Below are positions 23,950-34,134 of a DNA stretch of 64,000 nucleotides, piece after piece. The notes under the pieces were generated by a model, which was given only the letters and a program-made list of their open reading frames with translations, ran no database searches and was not told where the DNA came from. The stretch lies in the NCBI GenBank assembly GCA_022570795.1, contig JAKUDP010000009.1, forward strand, positions 1,426,001 through 1,490,000, written 5' to 3'. Each line of letters opens with the position of its first letter. The stretch's first letter is position 1. Source of the DNA: Sphaerulina vaccinii. Taxonomy: Eukaryota; Ascomycota; Dothideomycetes; Mycosphaerellales; Mycosphaerellaceae. A program made the translations under genes and the position numbers.

Positions 23950-25340
23950 ATGCCTCCCAAACGCATCCAAACCACACATCCAACCAAGCCACAAAAATGG
24001 CCCACTGAAGGCGACCGTCCAGCACCACGAGCGACACTCACAGGCGCCTATCCGGGTCAGAAAGCCATTCGAAAGAAACCAGTATCACTACCACCTCCCG
24101 GAGAGTTGACTCAGCACGCAGAGGAGGATTTGAGAGCTAGTGAACTGAGAGCTGAGAGGCGCGTTGGCTCGAAGAAGAAGGCGAAAGAGGCTGCCATGGA
24201 GGGTGCTAAGAGAGAAAGGAAGAGTAAGACAGAGAATGCATGCAAGGGGAAGGAAGTGGCAAAGAAGAAGAAAGGTTTCGGTCAGGTCGGATTGACTATG
24301 CAGCTGGAAATGCAGAGCAAGAGGGCTGGTTGGGGTGTAAGTGTCTCTGTTTCCTTGATATCTCTTCTCGGGATGTTGACAATGAAGCTGTGGGCGTGGA
24401 GATCAGATGCTAACGGAGATGACAGGTCAGTGAAACAGGTGAGCTGAAGTGTATCCCTTTTACGGATCGCTTCGTTTCTGCCAAGACTTTGCGCTTCAGA
24501 CAACAGCGACAAAACGACAATGATGGCATTATGCGAAAGAAGGGGTATCCGAAGGGTACAGAGAAGCAGGAGGTAATAGAGTTGAAGCAGAAGTTCCCAT
24601 TCCTGGATCTCCCGGACTCGGTGAAGACTCGAATATACCACCTCGTGGTCGTTGACTCGAAGTCGTGTATCTGGCCTACTTCACCTACAGGCGCGGAACA
24701 GCCGGACTTATCCATGGTCTGCAGGGAGATCCGCTCGGCGGTCTTACCAATCTTCTATGGCGAGAATACTTTCGCAGTCGACATCGCTATGCCTGCAGAC
24801 GATCCTCGGAAAGTCAGACAGAAGTCTGGTCAGGCACCGATGACTCGCGCGATCTCTGGACTCCAGGCCGTGCAGAAATGGGCCAAGGTGCTGAGCGAGA
24901 AGCGCAACGATAACGGAGAGTGGTTTGGCAAGATTAAGAACTGGTGCTTCAACTATCAGGACCCGAAAGCTGGATTCGAAAGATCAAAGGCAGCGGCGAG
25001 TGCTAGTAGTACGAACCGAAGTTTCGTCGTAAGCCTGCGGATCCCGGATACGAAGGGCGAGGAGAGTTTCGTCAACGTGCAAGTTCACCGACACGCAGCT
25101 TGTGTCATGCCGGGATTGGCTGACTACTACGACAGATGTGCCACCAAATGGGCACCGGAGCAGCTGTGCCAGGCAGTTGAGAGTTGGCTGCAGCAGACTG
25201 GGGTAGATGAAGCACAGAGGTTGAAGGGTCTTGTGCTGGAGATGAGAGAGATGACTGCCTTGCTTTCGGATCCGGACAAGCGGTGCGATTCGGTCAGAAA
25301 GAGTATCGAGACGGAAGACAGACAGCAGGCTATCGAGTAG
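23950..25340 (+). CDS. 2EXR/F-box-like protein with a basic N-terminus
   Basis: Two exons, 23950-24336 and 24426-25340 (433 residues). The 89-bp intron has gtaagt, a tgctaac branch site and gacag, and joins the frames without loss. The first 130 residues are lysine/arginine-rich and probably disordered, with possible nuclear localisation signals (KKKAKE, KKKKG). From about residue 190 comes FPFLDLPDSVKTRIYHLVVV and then LSMVCREIRSAVLPIFYGENTF, the paired helices of the fungal 2EXR/F-box-like family also seen at 17697. The C-terminal part is unremarkable alpha/beta. Function unknown. Confidence 0.65.
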
Positions 25341-26191
25341 GGACAGCCAGATGGTATGGAATCTGCATATTCTGAATTAGCTCCGTTCACGAACACCCAC
25401 CAAGCCATGAAATAGTCAGACAGAGCTCGGAACTAGTCACTAGTAGTTTTCAGAGACGTCTCCACAACCTGAGCCTTCATACATGAGTATGTTTTCGTAT
25501 ACTTGACAATTCAATGCCTTGATATATTCTCCAGCTCATACGTGAGGCGTCCACTATCGTTCTTACTGCCAACAGAAAAGTGCATCTGCTTGATGTTGTT
25601 GGTGCCAAGGCCAAGATTGAGCTTTGACGCAAACACAAACTCTACTTCGACGCGACTGTCCTCCTCCTCCTTTTCCTCACCCACGACAGCCGCTCAAAGA
25701 ACTCATGGCGACCATGCATCAACGCCAAACGATGGAGTCGCACCTATCCTCGAGCTCAAGATGGGAATCACGAAGCAGCAGACTGTGCCGCTTCGGCGGG
25801 AAATAATTTGGAGGTTCTGTCAATGCCATAGCATTATGCTATCCTACGACATTGCCTCTCGAGAACATCGTTCGGCGTGCTTGCCTAGAGCTGCATCGAA
25901 GGTGCGCAGTAATTAGGTTAGCTGAACCATTTGCTCATGTACAGTTCCGACATCGCTATATGTTGCACAGCTCATCAGACTCGTGCTCTCACAACAAGAG
26001 CGGATCATCAAGAGCATAGCATGCACTCGTAGGAGTGGTCTCACCAATGTCGTCAGATAAAGTTTGATATATCGTCATCAGACACGCCAACGCGATTCTC
26101 CACGACTCCACTTCACAGGAAATCTTCGAACGCGTCAAAACCTCAAGCATGTTTCTTGCAGCACGTACAAGTTTACCACGCAGGACTCATC
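25341..26191. other. Intergenic, no gene seen
   Basis: About 850 bp between two plus-strand genes. One plus-strand ORF (25503-25916) has no family character. Presumed promoter of the transporter gene. Confidence 0.5.
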
Positions 26192-27670
26192 ATGCCTCCC
26201 AGAAATGGCGACGAGCGGCAGCCTCTTCTTAGGCAAGATGACCAACATCAGAATCACCAAAGCCAAGATGCTGGCCACAAGGAGAAGGTCGAGTTCGACA
26301 ACACTGACTCTGCCGATCCGAGACAATGGCCACTGTTCTGGAAATACGCCGTGGTCATACAGATTACGATGACCGCTTTCTTTCTGCCAATGGCATCCAG
26401 CATATTTGCCCCAGCTGGCGATGTCATTGCTGAAGAGTTTGGCGTTTCAAAGCAGCTTGCTCTGCTCAACCAGACCGGATTCGTCTGTATGCTGGGCATC
26501 GGACCTCTGTTTCTGGCGCCAATGAGTGAGACTTTTGGCAGAAGAATTATCTATCTCACTTGTCTTGCAGTATTCACCTTGCTGCAAGTTCCATGTGCAC
26601 TGGCACCTAATTTGGCTACCTTTGTGGCTTTTCGTGCTCTCTCTGGCTTCTTTGGCTCCGTGGGCGTTGGGAATGGTGGTGGTTCAATTGCAGATATGTT
26701 TGAAGCAAGTGAGAGGGCCAAAGTACTCGGATTTTATATGATTGCTCCCCTCTTGGCCCCATCAGTCGGTCCGGCCATCGGAGGTGCAATACTGAATGTC
26801 ACAAGCTGGCGAGCCCTGGCCTGGCTCATGCTTATCCTCGGTGGAACTACTACCATCGTATCGTACTTCTTCATGTACGAGACACGAGCGACTACAATCC
26901 TGCAGCAACGCAAAACTAGATTGGAGGAGAAGCATCCCAAGACACATTACTACGTCGAGGGTGTGAACGAACAATCGATACCAGCAAAGATTGCAGGGAA
27001 TAGCACACGTGCTGTGAAGATCCTAGCGACACAGCCTATTGTCCTGATCATGTCAATATATCAAGCCTTGATATTCAGCACGATGTACAGCCTCTATGCA
27101 TCGTTCAGCACGATATGGTCGGATCCTCCCTACGAGTTTGACAAAAGGCAGGTTGGCTTGGCTTACTTGGCACCGGCTTTGGGCTTCATCATCACGGCCT
27201 TTGGGATTATCATACCATTCATCGACAAGGTGTACGATCAGCTATCACAAAGGTATGATGACGACGGAAAACCGGAGTATCGCCTCCCGCTTGCGAACAT
27301 AGGTGCAGTTTTCCTGCCTATTTCTCTCTTTTGGTTCGGCTGGTCAGTCGAAAAGGGCATGCATTGGGCTGTCCCGCTTGCAGCTATGGTCTTCTTTGGA
27401 GCGAGCCAGGCCAGCATATTCAATTGTGTCCAGACTTACTACACCGAGGCTTACGAAAGCAACGCTGCTTCTGCCCTCGCTGCCGGATCCTTTCTTCGAA
27501 GTCAGGTTGGTGGTGTCGTGCCACTATTCGTGAGCACTTTGTTCCAGACTGTTGGCTACGGCTGGGGGATGTCGACTTTCGGCTTCATAGCAGTTGCCTT
27601 GATGCCAGCACCTTTGCTCTTCTACTGGATTGGCGGACGACTGCGAGAGAAGTACCCGTTCAAAGGCTGA
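26192..27670 (+). CDS. MFS multidrug/polyamine transporter (DHA1 type)
   Basis: Single exon of 492 residues with about 12 hydrophobic segments and a hydrophilic N-terminus. Signature elements of the fungal DHA1 branch are visible. PLFLAPMSETFGRRIIY after TM2 is the loop 2-3 motif A variant. RALSGFFGSVGVGNGGG and APLLAPSVGPAIGG (motif C, TM5) mark an H+-coupled antiporter. VCMLGIGPLFLAPMSE is typical of drug, polyamine or metabolite exporters such as Tpo1 and Flr1. Plasma membrane location is expected. Substrate cannot be told; no biosynthetic neighbour points to one. ATG 26192 is the first in frame. Confidence 0.85.
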   Translation: MPPRNGDERQPLLRQDDQHQNHQSQDAGHKEKVEFDNTDSADPRQWPLFWKYAVVIQITMTAFFLPMASSIFAPAGDVIAEEFGVSKQLALLNQTGFVCMLGIGPLFLAPMSETFGRRIIYLTCLAVFTLLQVPCALAPNLATFVAFRALSGFFGSVGVGNGGGSIADMFEASERAKVLGFYMIAPLLAPSVGPAIGGAILNVTSWRALAWLMLILGGTTTIVSYFFMYETRATTILQQRKTRLEEKHPKTHYYVEGVNEQSIPAKIAGNSTRAVKILATQPIVLIMSIYQALIFSTMYSLYASFSTIWSDPPYEFDKRQVGLAYLAPALGFIITAFGIIIPFIDKVYDQLSQRYDDDGKPEYRLPLANIGAVFLPISLFWFGWSVEKGMHWAVPLAAMVFFGASQASIFNCVQTYYTEAYESNAASALAAGSFLRSQVGGVVPLFVSTLFQTVGYGWGMSTFGFIAVALMPAPLLFYWIGGRLREKYPFKG

Positions 27671-28111
27671 GTACGAGCAATCACACTCCACTTGTTGTGG
27701 TGAAGAGGCCTCCTGCTTGCAATTGATCATCAGGCTTCGACGATGTTCTTCATTTCGGCAACAAGGCCGCTCGGCGTTAAGCTTCAGCAAGATCTTCGAT
27801 CTGAACTCTACTCGCAATAGACTTCAGCCGCATGGAGAAACATAAACCAAATCGTCCAAACGTCATTGTCTTCTTGCGCTCACTCGCTGAGTTGCAGTTT
27901 GACTCCGCACAAGCAAGTTATAGCGCTATGCTATGCTTTTCTTCTCCTCTTCTTTGGTTCCTGCCAAGTCTGCACGACTCCCGCAACGCGTGCCATGGCG
28001 GTGTATGAGACGTCATGCAAGGCTCGCATTTGTTTTATACTGTAATGTGGTGGGCTGACTGGCGCACACCAGGTCACACTCGCGACGTCTTGACAGGAAC
28101 TTCGAATCTCA
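27671..28111. promoter_or_regulatory. Intergenic, presumed promoter of the GH31 gene
   Basis: 441 bp without coding features, between the transporter stop and the alpha-glucosidase start. Confidence 0.45.
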
Positions 28112-31100
28112 ATGTCTTGGAGCACAGCCTTCGTGGTGTTGCTGCCGGTACTGGCAGCTGCCCAGCGACCGTACTATCCACCTGGCTTCCCACCGACACC
28201 CATACTGCCATCAAGCTACAGCTACGCGCCTAGCGTGACCCCGAATGTAATGGATACAACTGCACCGAACGCGCAAACTGTCTGCCCTGGTTACAAAGCC
28301 AACAACGTTGTCGAGAATTCGAAAGGTGTGACAGCAGACCTGAAATTGGCCGGGGCAGGATGCTCTGCATATGGCAACGATATTGTAGAGCTATCTCTGC
28401 TAGTCCAGTATCAAAGTGCGGAGCGTCTCTCCGTCCGCATGTTTCCCAAGCACTTGACAGCAGAGAACCGCTCCCAGTACCTCTTGTCAAAGGACTACAC
28501 GCCACAGCCTGGTCAAGACGCAAATGCATCCAAGGACAAGAGCGACTTGCTGTTCGAATGGAGCAATGAGCCTAGCTTTCAGTTCAAGGTGGTCCGCAAA
28601 AGCTCGCAAGATGTGCTTTTCAACACGTACGGCAGCAAAATTGTGTACGAAGATCAGTTTTTAGAACTCACGACATCTATGGTACCCAATGCGAACACAT
28701 ACGGGCTCGCGGCTTATGTCCACTCATTCAGGCACGGACAGAACTTCACTCAGACGTTCTGGAACGCTTACAACCTCGACAACGATCAAGTAATCGACAG
28801 CCAACCCCACGATACTCATCCGATGTATCTCGAGACAAGATATGGCAATGGCACATCTACATCTCACGGAGTCTATGCTCGGAACGCGCATGGTCAAGAT
28901 TGGCTCTTCCGACAAGGTGAATTGGCTTACCGCACTATCGGTGGCAGCTTCGACTTAGTAAGTTTAGTAGGCAGAAGGCATGCGCTATTGACAGTGTCTC
29001 ACTAAGCTCACATCCACTGGGGTGCTGAGATCAAAGACAGACACTTGATAAGACAGCCTGCGTTTTCAGAGATACTTGCTAACCCGTCTACCTACTACTT
29101 TTAGTACTTCCTGTCTGGCCCAACGCCGACCAAGGTCATCAGCCAGTATCATACACAAATTATCGGAACTCCTGTGGAGCAGCCATACTGGGCGCTGGGC
29201 TTCCATCAGACTAGGTGGGCTTATCAGAACTGGACGAACCTACAGGAGGTCATCGATCTGTACGCTGCGCAGAACATCCAGCTCGAATCCGTCATGAACG
29301 ACCTGGACTACATGAAAATGAATCGCGACTTCACACTGAATCCAGGACACTACGATCTCGAGGAGGGCCGGAAATTCCTGGCGAGATTGCACGCTAACGG
29401 ACAGCACTGGCTGCCAATCCTCAACCCAAACATCTACGCGCCGAACCCAGCCAATGCGTCTGATGCGTATGCCACTTACGATCACGGAAAGGAACTCGAC
29501 GTCTACATCAAAAACAAGGATGAAGGCATCTACTATGGAGTCATGTGGCCCGGTTTCAGCGCCTATGTTGACTTCACCGCACCAAATGTTCAGCAATTCT
29601 GGACCAAGGAGTTCCAGGAGTATTACAAGCTTGTAGAATTTGATGGGTTCTGGCTGGACATCAGTGACCCGACCTCATTTTGCACTGGAAGTTGTGGAAC
29701 CGGGCAACTAGGCATGAATCCTATTCATGTTCCTTTCGCTCTGCCTGGAGACCCTGATACGGCTCTTGCTGTCGACTACAGATATCCTGAAGGTTTTGAA
29801 GTCACGAACGCCACAGAAGCTGCTTCAGCGAGCGCGGCAATGCAATCACAGTCTGCCGCATATCCTACACCATTATCGACACCAACACCGACTCTTGGCC
29901 GAACACTCGCAACGCCCGGAGTCCGAAACCTCACCTTCCCACCATATGCCATCAATAACTATCTTGCTGGGCACTCTCTTGTCAAATCAGTTGTCTCTCC
30001 AGACGCCCTCAACGCTGATGGCACTAGTCAATATGAACTCCACAACATTTACGGTCACCTCTCCGGACGTGCCACTTATAACGCATTAGTCACTCTGTAT
30101 GGCGGCAAGCGTCCATTCTATATTTCTCGCAGTACCTTTGCTGGGTCTGGCACTTTCGCAGGCCACTGGGGTGGAGATACAAATGCAAAATGGGGAAACA
30201 TGTACTACGGTATCGCCGAGGCTCTTCAGATGAGCATTGCTGGTAAGGATATCTGGGATGTAAACTTGACAGCACGCTGACATGTACAGGAATACCTTAC
30301 TTCGGCGTGGAGACCTGCGGCTTCAATGGCAACTCAGACATGGAGCTTTGCACTCGCTGGATGCAACTCAGTGCCTGGTATCCGTTCTACAGAAATCACA
30401 ACAACCGCAACGCCATTCCACAAGAGGCATACATTTGGGCCACGACGGCCGAGTCCACGAGAAGGATCATGAATATCCGGTATTCACTGCTGCCGTACAC
30501 GTATACCTTGTTCCACAAAGCACACATGGCTGGAGAGACTGTTCTCAGGGCACTAGCGTGGGAATTCCCTAACGATTCCTCGCTCGCAGCCGTCGAGACA
30601 CAGTTCATGTCCGGTCCTGCCCTTCTGATCACACCGGTGCTTGTGCCACTTGCTACCACCGTGAATGGTGTTTTCCCTGGAGTAGCTGAGGGCACCATCT
30701 GGTACGACTGGTACAACCTCACCAAGGTCGATGTCGCTCCTGGCGTGAATAAGACACTTGAAGCTCCTCTCCTGCATCAGCCAATCCATGTTAGAGGTGG
30801 TTATATCATCCCAACCCAGAAGCCTGGCAATACCACCTCTACGTCAAGAAAGAACCCATGGAACCTTATTGTGGCCCTTGACAAGAGCTCGAAGGCCAAA
30901 GGTGAGCTGTTCCTGGACGACGGTATCAGTATCAAGCAGAATGCAACGAAGTTCATTGGGCTGAGCTTCGAGAACAATACCTTGTCTGCCAAGATTAATG
31001 GAACGTATATGGATGGCAACCCACTCGCCAACGTGACCATTGCTGGTTATGACTGCCAGCCGAAGAGTATCAGCATCAACTGCGGTGGACAAAAGAGCTC

Positions 31101-31212
31101 GGCTGGCGTCCAATGGCATCTTCAAGGTGGAACTTTGTACATTACAGGTCTCGAGAAGGCCACGAAGGGCGGTGTATGGAGCAACGAGCTGACCATCAGC
31201 CTGCAACAGTAG
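28112..31212 (+). CDS. Secreted alpha-glucosidase, glycoside hydrolase family 31
   Basis: Three exons, 28112-28957, 29105-30242 and 30290-31212, code for 968 residues. This retaining enzyme releases glucose from alpha-glucans or maltose outside the cell. Residues 1-18 are a signal peptide. The GH31 core starts near YFLSGPTPTKVISQY. The catalytic nucleophile is Asp467 in FDGFWLDISDPTSFC, and the acid/base is Asp640 in AGHWGGDTNAKW. GIPYFGVETCGFNGNS and MQLSAWYPFYRNHN are family signatures. In many relatives the residue three after the nucleophile is Glu; here it is Asp. Many N-glycosylation sequons. The introns (147 and 47 bp) keep the frame. Full length; an inverted-repeat element lies 20 bp after the stop. 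Confidence 0.92.
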
Positions 31213-31231
31213 ATGACAGCAAACTCTTAGG

Positions 31232-31432
31232 TGGTCGTTGCCGCCTCTCCAGTTTGACGCTTGACTACGCTGCTCAAAGCGGAGCCGAGTCGCGCAGTTT
31301 TTTCCCGCGTAGCAATGGAGAATGAGCAAGAGTGTCGATCTCACACCCAAAGTATCTCTGATTCTCGGTGTGATCCACGCAGCTCGGCGCAGAGGCAACG
31401 AAACGGCGGCAACGACCATGTTCTTCGAGCCT
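31232..31432 (+). mobile_element. MITE-like element, copy 1
   Basis: A 187-bp unit (31232-31418) begins with tggtcgttgccgcc and ends with its exact reverse complement, a perfect 14-bp terminal inverted repeat. The same 187-bp unit recurs in opposite orientation at 43556-43742. Shared internal blocks include gatccacgcagctcg and caatggagaat. Similarity goes on 14 bp past the right inverted repeat, to 31432. No coding capacity. It sits in the 3' flank of the GH31 gene. Confidence 0.75.
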
Positions 31433-31757
31433 CGCCCACTGCTTGGCCCTCATGTAGCGCAAGGCCGGAGTAGAGGCCGTTGCGTAGCTAGGATGACGAT
31501 GTTGTGATATTTTCCGAAGACATCCCATGATTGGCTACAGCCCCTTGCTCATGATTATCCCAGTCGAAATGGTCAGAGCGTTGTGAGACTCCCACTTGAT
31601 CTCTCAGCGTGCAGCACAACCACCTCTTCGCTCATATTCTGCGTCATCATCTGGAAATAGCTAACTGCAGATAATTCAGTCCTCGATTTGGAAGTCCTAA
31701 GCATATGGTCTCCACCCCATATCGACCGCAAAGCCTTGGGGGATTCCACAGACGAAG
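31433..31757. other. Intergenic
   Basis: 325 bp with no feature seen; presumed promoter of the following gene. Confidence 0.45.
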
Positions 31758-32542
31758 ATGGGAAACGTTGTCAGCAATGCTATGCGAAATCACAGAGGAT
31801 CCAACTTAGCCAGACGAGAGGTAGAAGATATCCTGAATCGATTGGTAGTGCTATCTGAAGTCAAGGTGAGAAGTCCGGGATCTGGAACTACTGCGAGTAC
31901 TGATGACTTGGCCAGGCAGCCACCCATTATAATCGCGTAACTTCGGACCCGATAGACGGCGATCTATTACCCATCGAGAACGTCGTAAGGAGACTACATC
32001 TCGCACACTGTGGAGTTACGAACAACGTAAAGATCGTCCGAGATGTCATCGACGACCATTTTGGCTACTACATGAAGCCTGAAATAGTAGGTCACGAGGT
32101 ATGTTCGTTCAGTAAAAGCAGGTGTACTAACAGACAACAGGTTGAAGGACTTATTGCTGTCATCACTGAGACTATTGGTCACCTAATGAATAGCATATCA
32201 GACAAGAACAGTAGCGAGTTCACAAGCTATGCGATCACTATTGGCAAGACCGGCGGTATAGGAAGGATCGACTGCTATATGTTCTACTACAAATTCGCCA
32301 GTCCCCACCTCGATAGGATACTCGGAAACTGTCTTATATCATCCTTCATTGTGTCCATGGTGGAACCTTCGAAACTATGTCTGGATAACCTCCAGTTCCT
32401 CTCCAAGGCTCCATATTCGTCACCACTGCCAGGAGAAAGTGAGAGGGATGCAGATCTACGTCTGGAGAACATCAAGAGGATGCTGGTCGAGGTAACACAA
32501 GCAGCTATAGGTGCCAAGCTCAGGCGTCCCGCGTCTGCTTGA
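31758..32542 (+). CDS. Unknown protein with possible N-myristoylation signal
   Basis: Three exons, 31758-31865, 31916-32098 and 32141-32542 (230 residues). All junctions fall between codons, and the second intron is only 42 bp but has a perfect tactaac branch site. The protein starts MGNVVSNA, which fits the MGxxxS rule for N-myristoylation and suggests membrane attachment. I recognise no domain in the rest. It is alpha-helical, with a hydrophobic stretch near RILGNCLISSFIVSM that is too weak for a sure TM segment. Its 3' end is 120 bp from a convergent gene. Confidence 0.6.
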
Positions 32543-32662
32543 GCATCTTCGGCGATTCACAGGCCACTTGCCTGATTCATGACGCTTTGTTCGCAGCCGA
32601 ATATTCGCAGGACATTGCTGGCTATCGAGGAGCGATGAGATGCTTCTTACTCATCTATCGTG

Positions 32663-33470
32663 TCATAATGAGACAAAGCGACCAAAGGTAAAGTGACAGC
32701 TGACTGTTCTCGAAACCGTATCAAGCAGCACCTGCTCATTCGCCGCCGCTTGAAGCAGCTTGGTCAACGTCTTGTGCACGATATTGGGCAGGTCTTCGCG
32801 AGCGCTGTCGTCTGGAGCATTCGTGGTTGTCAGGTTGAAGGTCTTGGGACATGCTACGACCTCCAGGATGAGCTCAATGGGCTTCGAAGTATAGTCATTG
32901 ACCTTGACCGCCAAGTCCAGGTTCTTCATGTCGGCATCGAGGAAATTTTGCCTGATGACCTCGGACTTGGTGCGCCATTTTTGCATAGAAATGGCCTCTG
33001 TTTCTACCTGTACTACGGTCAGCATGTGGGGCGTGGTACTTCGCAGGTGTCGTACCGCGCCGAAGCTGGGCTTGTTGCACAGTTGCTGTCGGCTGTGTTG
33101 GCCACTGAAACATAAAGATCGAAGAGTGGGAACAGGTAACCATTAGTGAGATTAAAATGAGTACGACAATATCAGAGAATGTGCCAGGTCTGTCTTTGGG
33201 TCTGCAGACGAAGAGATCGACCAGATTCGAAGAAGCCAACTGCTTCATTTCACTTACCTGTATCGCACCTTCTCGTGGACTTTGATGTCGTATGAACTTG
33301 TATGTAGGCAGCTTGGCGAATGTAGGGCACTCTACTCTCATGGCATCGCATACACTTCCGAGTACTGAATCTGACGCGAAGATTGGTGACTTTGGTATGC
33401 AATAGAAAAGTCGCGTCAAACGAATGGAGATGTTCGCGCACGGACCGTGCTTCGTGACACTTTCGCGCAT
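32663..33470 (-). CDS. Unknown protein, tentative two-exon model
   Basis: The segment 33085-32663 codes a coherent C-terminal part (MQKWRTKSEVIRQNFLDAD and LVLDTVSRT-like helices) to the stop. Exon 33470-33258, from a true ATG, joins it in frame if the acceptor is the cgacag before 33085. The stronger-looking acceptor gtttcag before 33104 would shift the frame, so the junction is uncertain. The donor gtaagtg at 33257 is good. Total about 211 residues. No family recognised. The start codon lies next to a plus-strand Myb-like frame, which makes a start elsewhere possible. Confidence 0.4.
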
Positions 33471-33472
33471 CC

Positions 33473-33934
33473 TTGCTGTCTTCTTTCAAGGCCATCGCAG
33501 CTCTGCTTCCTGATCGCAGCCTCAAAGCCCTGTGGACACGAGCTCGCAGGCTTAGAAATGTCACGGGTGATGAGAGGAGAAGCCGGCACAAATATACCGA
33601 CGAGGAGAAAAGCAAAGTCAGGCATCTGCGCCAAGATCTCAAATTGCCATGGCTGGACATTGCAAAGCAATTTCCTGATCACAGTGCTTTCCAATTGGAA
33701 TCAGTTTTGAACCGCATGAAAAGAAACGAGGGGACGGGGCTGGAGCCAGCAAAACGATGGACCGCAGAAGAGGAAGCACACCTGACGCAGATGCGTGCAC
33801 AAGGTGCAGACGATAAAGCTATCAGCCTCACACTACCAGGCAGAACTCCTAAAGCGGTCACACATAAACGAGTTATACTGGAGATGCGCGAGCAGCGTAT
33901 GCGAGGCAATAGCAGCGCTCTCGACATCGACTGA
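33473..33934 (+). pseudogene. Myb/SANT-like ORF without a start codon
   Basis: An open frame of about 153 codons carries two Myb/HTH-like units: YTDEEKSKVRHLRQD...WLDIAKQFP and RWTAEEEAHLTQMRAQGADDKAI. The build resembles the longer gene at 48714. The frame is closed upstream by TGA at 33455 and has no ATG before the first Myb unit, so it needs an upstream exon or is a fragment. No convincing donor-acceptor pair was found. After the stop, another frame (33913-34134) continues with a glutamine/arginine-rich tail similar in flavour to the C-terminus of the 48714 protein, which suggests a frameshift. I favour a decayed gene. Confidence 0.5.
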
Positions 33935-34134
33935 AAGCTGTGGTAGCCGTGTCACAACCACAGCGCAATCAAGAAGACGAACGAAAAGCAGAGAAGCAAG
34001 GTAGCTTGAGCACTCTAGCTCCGAAGAGATTGCCAGCCGTGGCAACAGTGTCAGAGCCAGAGCGCGATCAGAGACGAGGACGCGAAACAGAGAACACGTG
34101 GACAGGAAGCATAGCCGCTCTCTGCAACTGCTGA
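33935..34134 (+). repeat. Imperfect tandem repeat, about 97-bp period
   Basis: The segment starting near 33935 (agctgtggtagccgtgtca) returns in altered form near 34033 (gccgtggcaacagtgtca), followed in both by a purine-rich part. It lies directly after the Myb-like ORF and reads as a repeated Gln/Glu/Arg-rich peptide in one frame. Confidence 0.45.

Noticed and set aside
30844..31419. Minus-strand ORF of 191 codons
   Set aside because: It runs antisense through the MITE-like element and the GH31 3' end, with no protein features.
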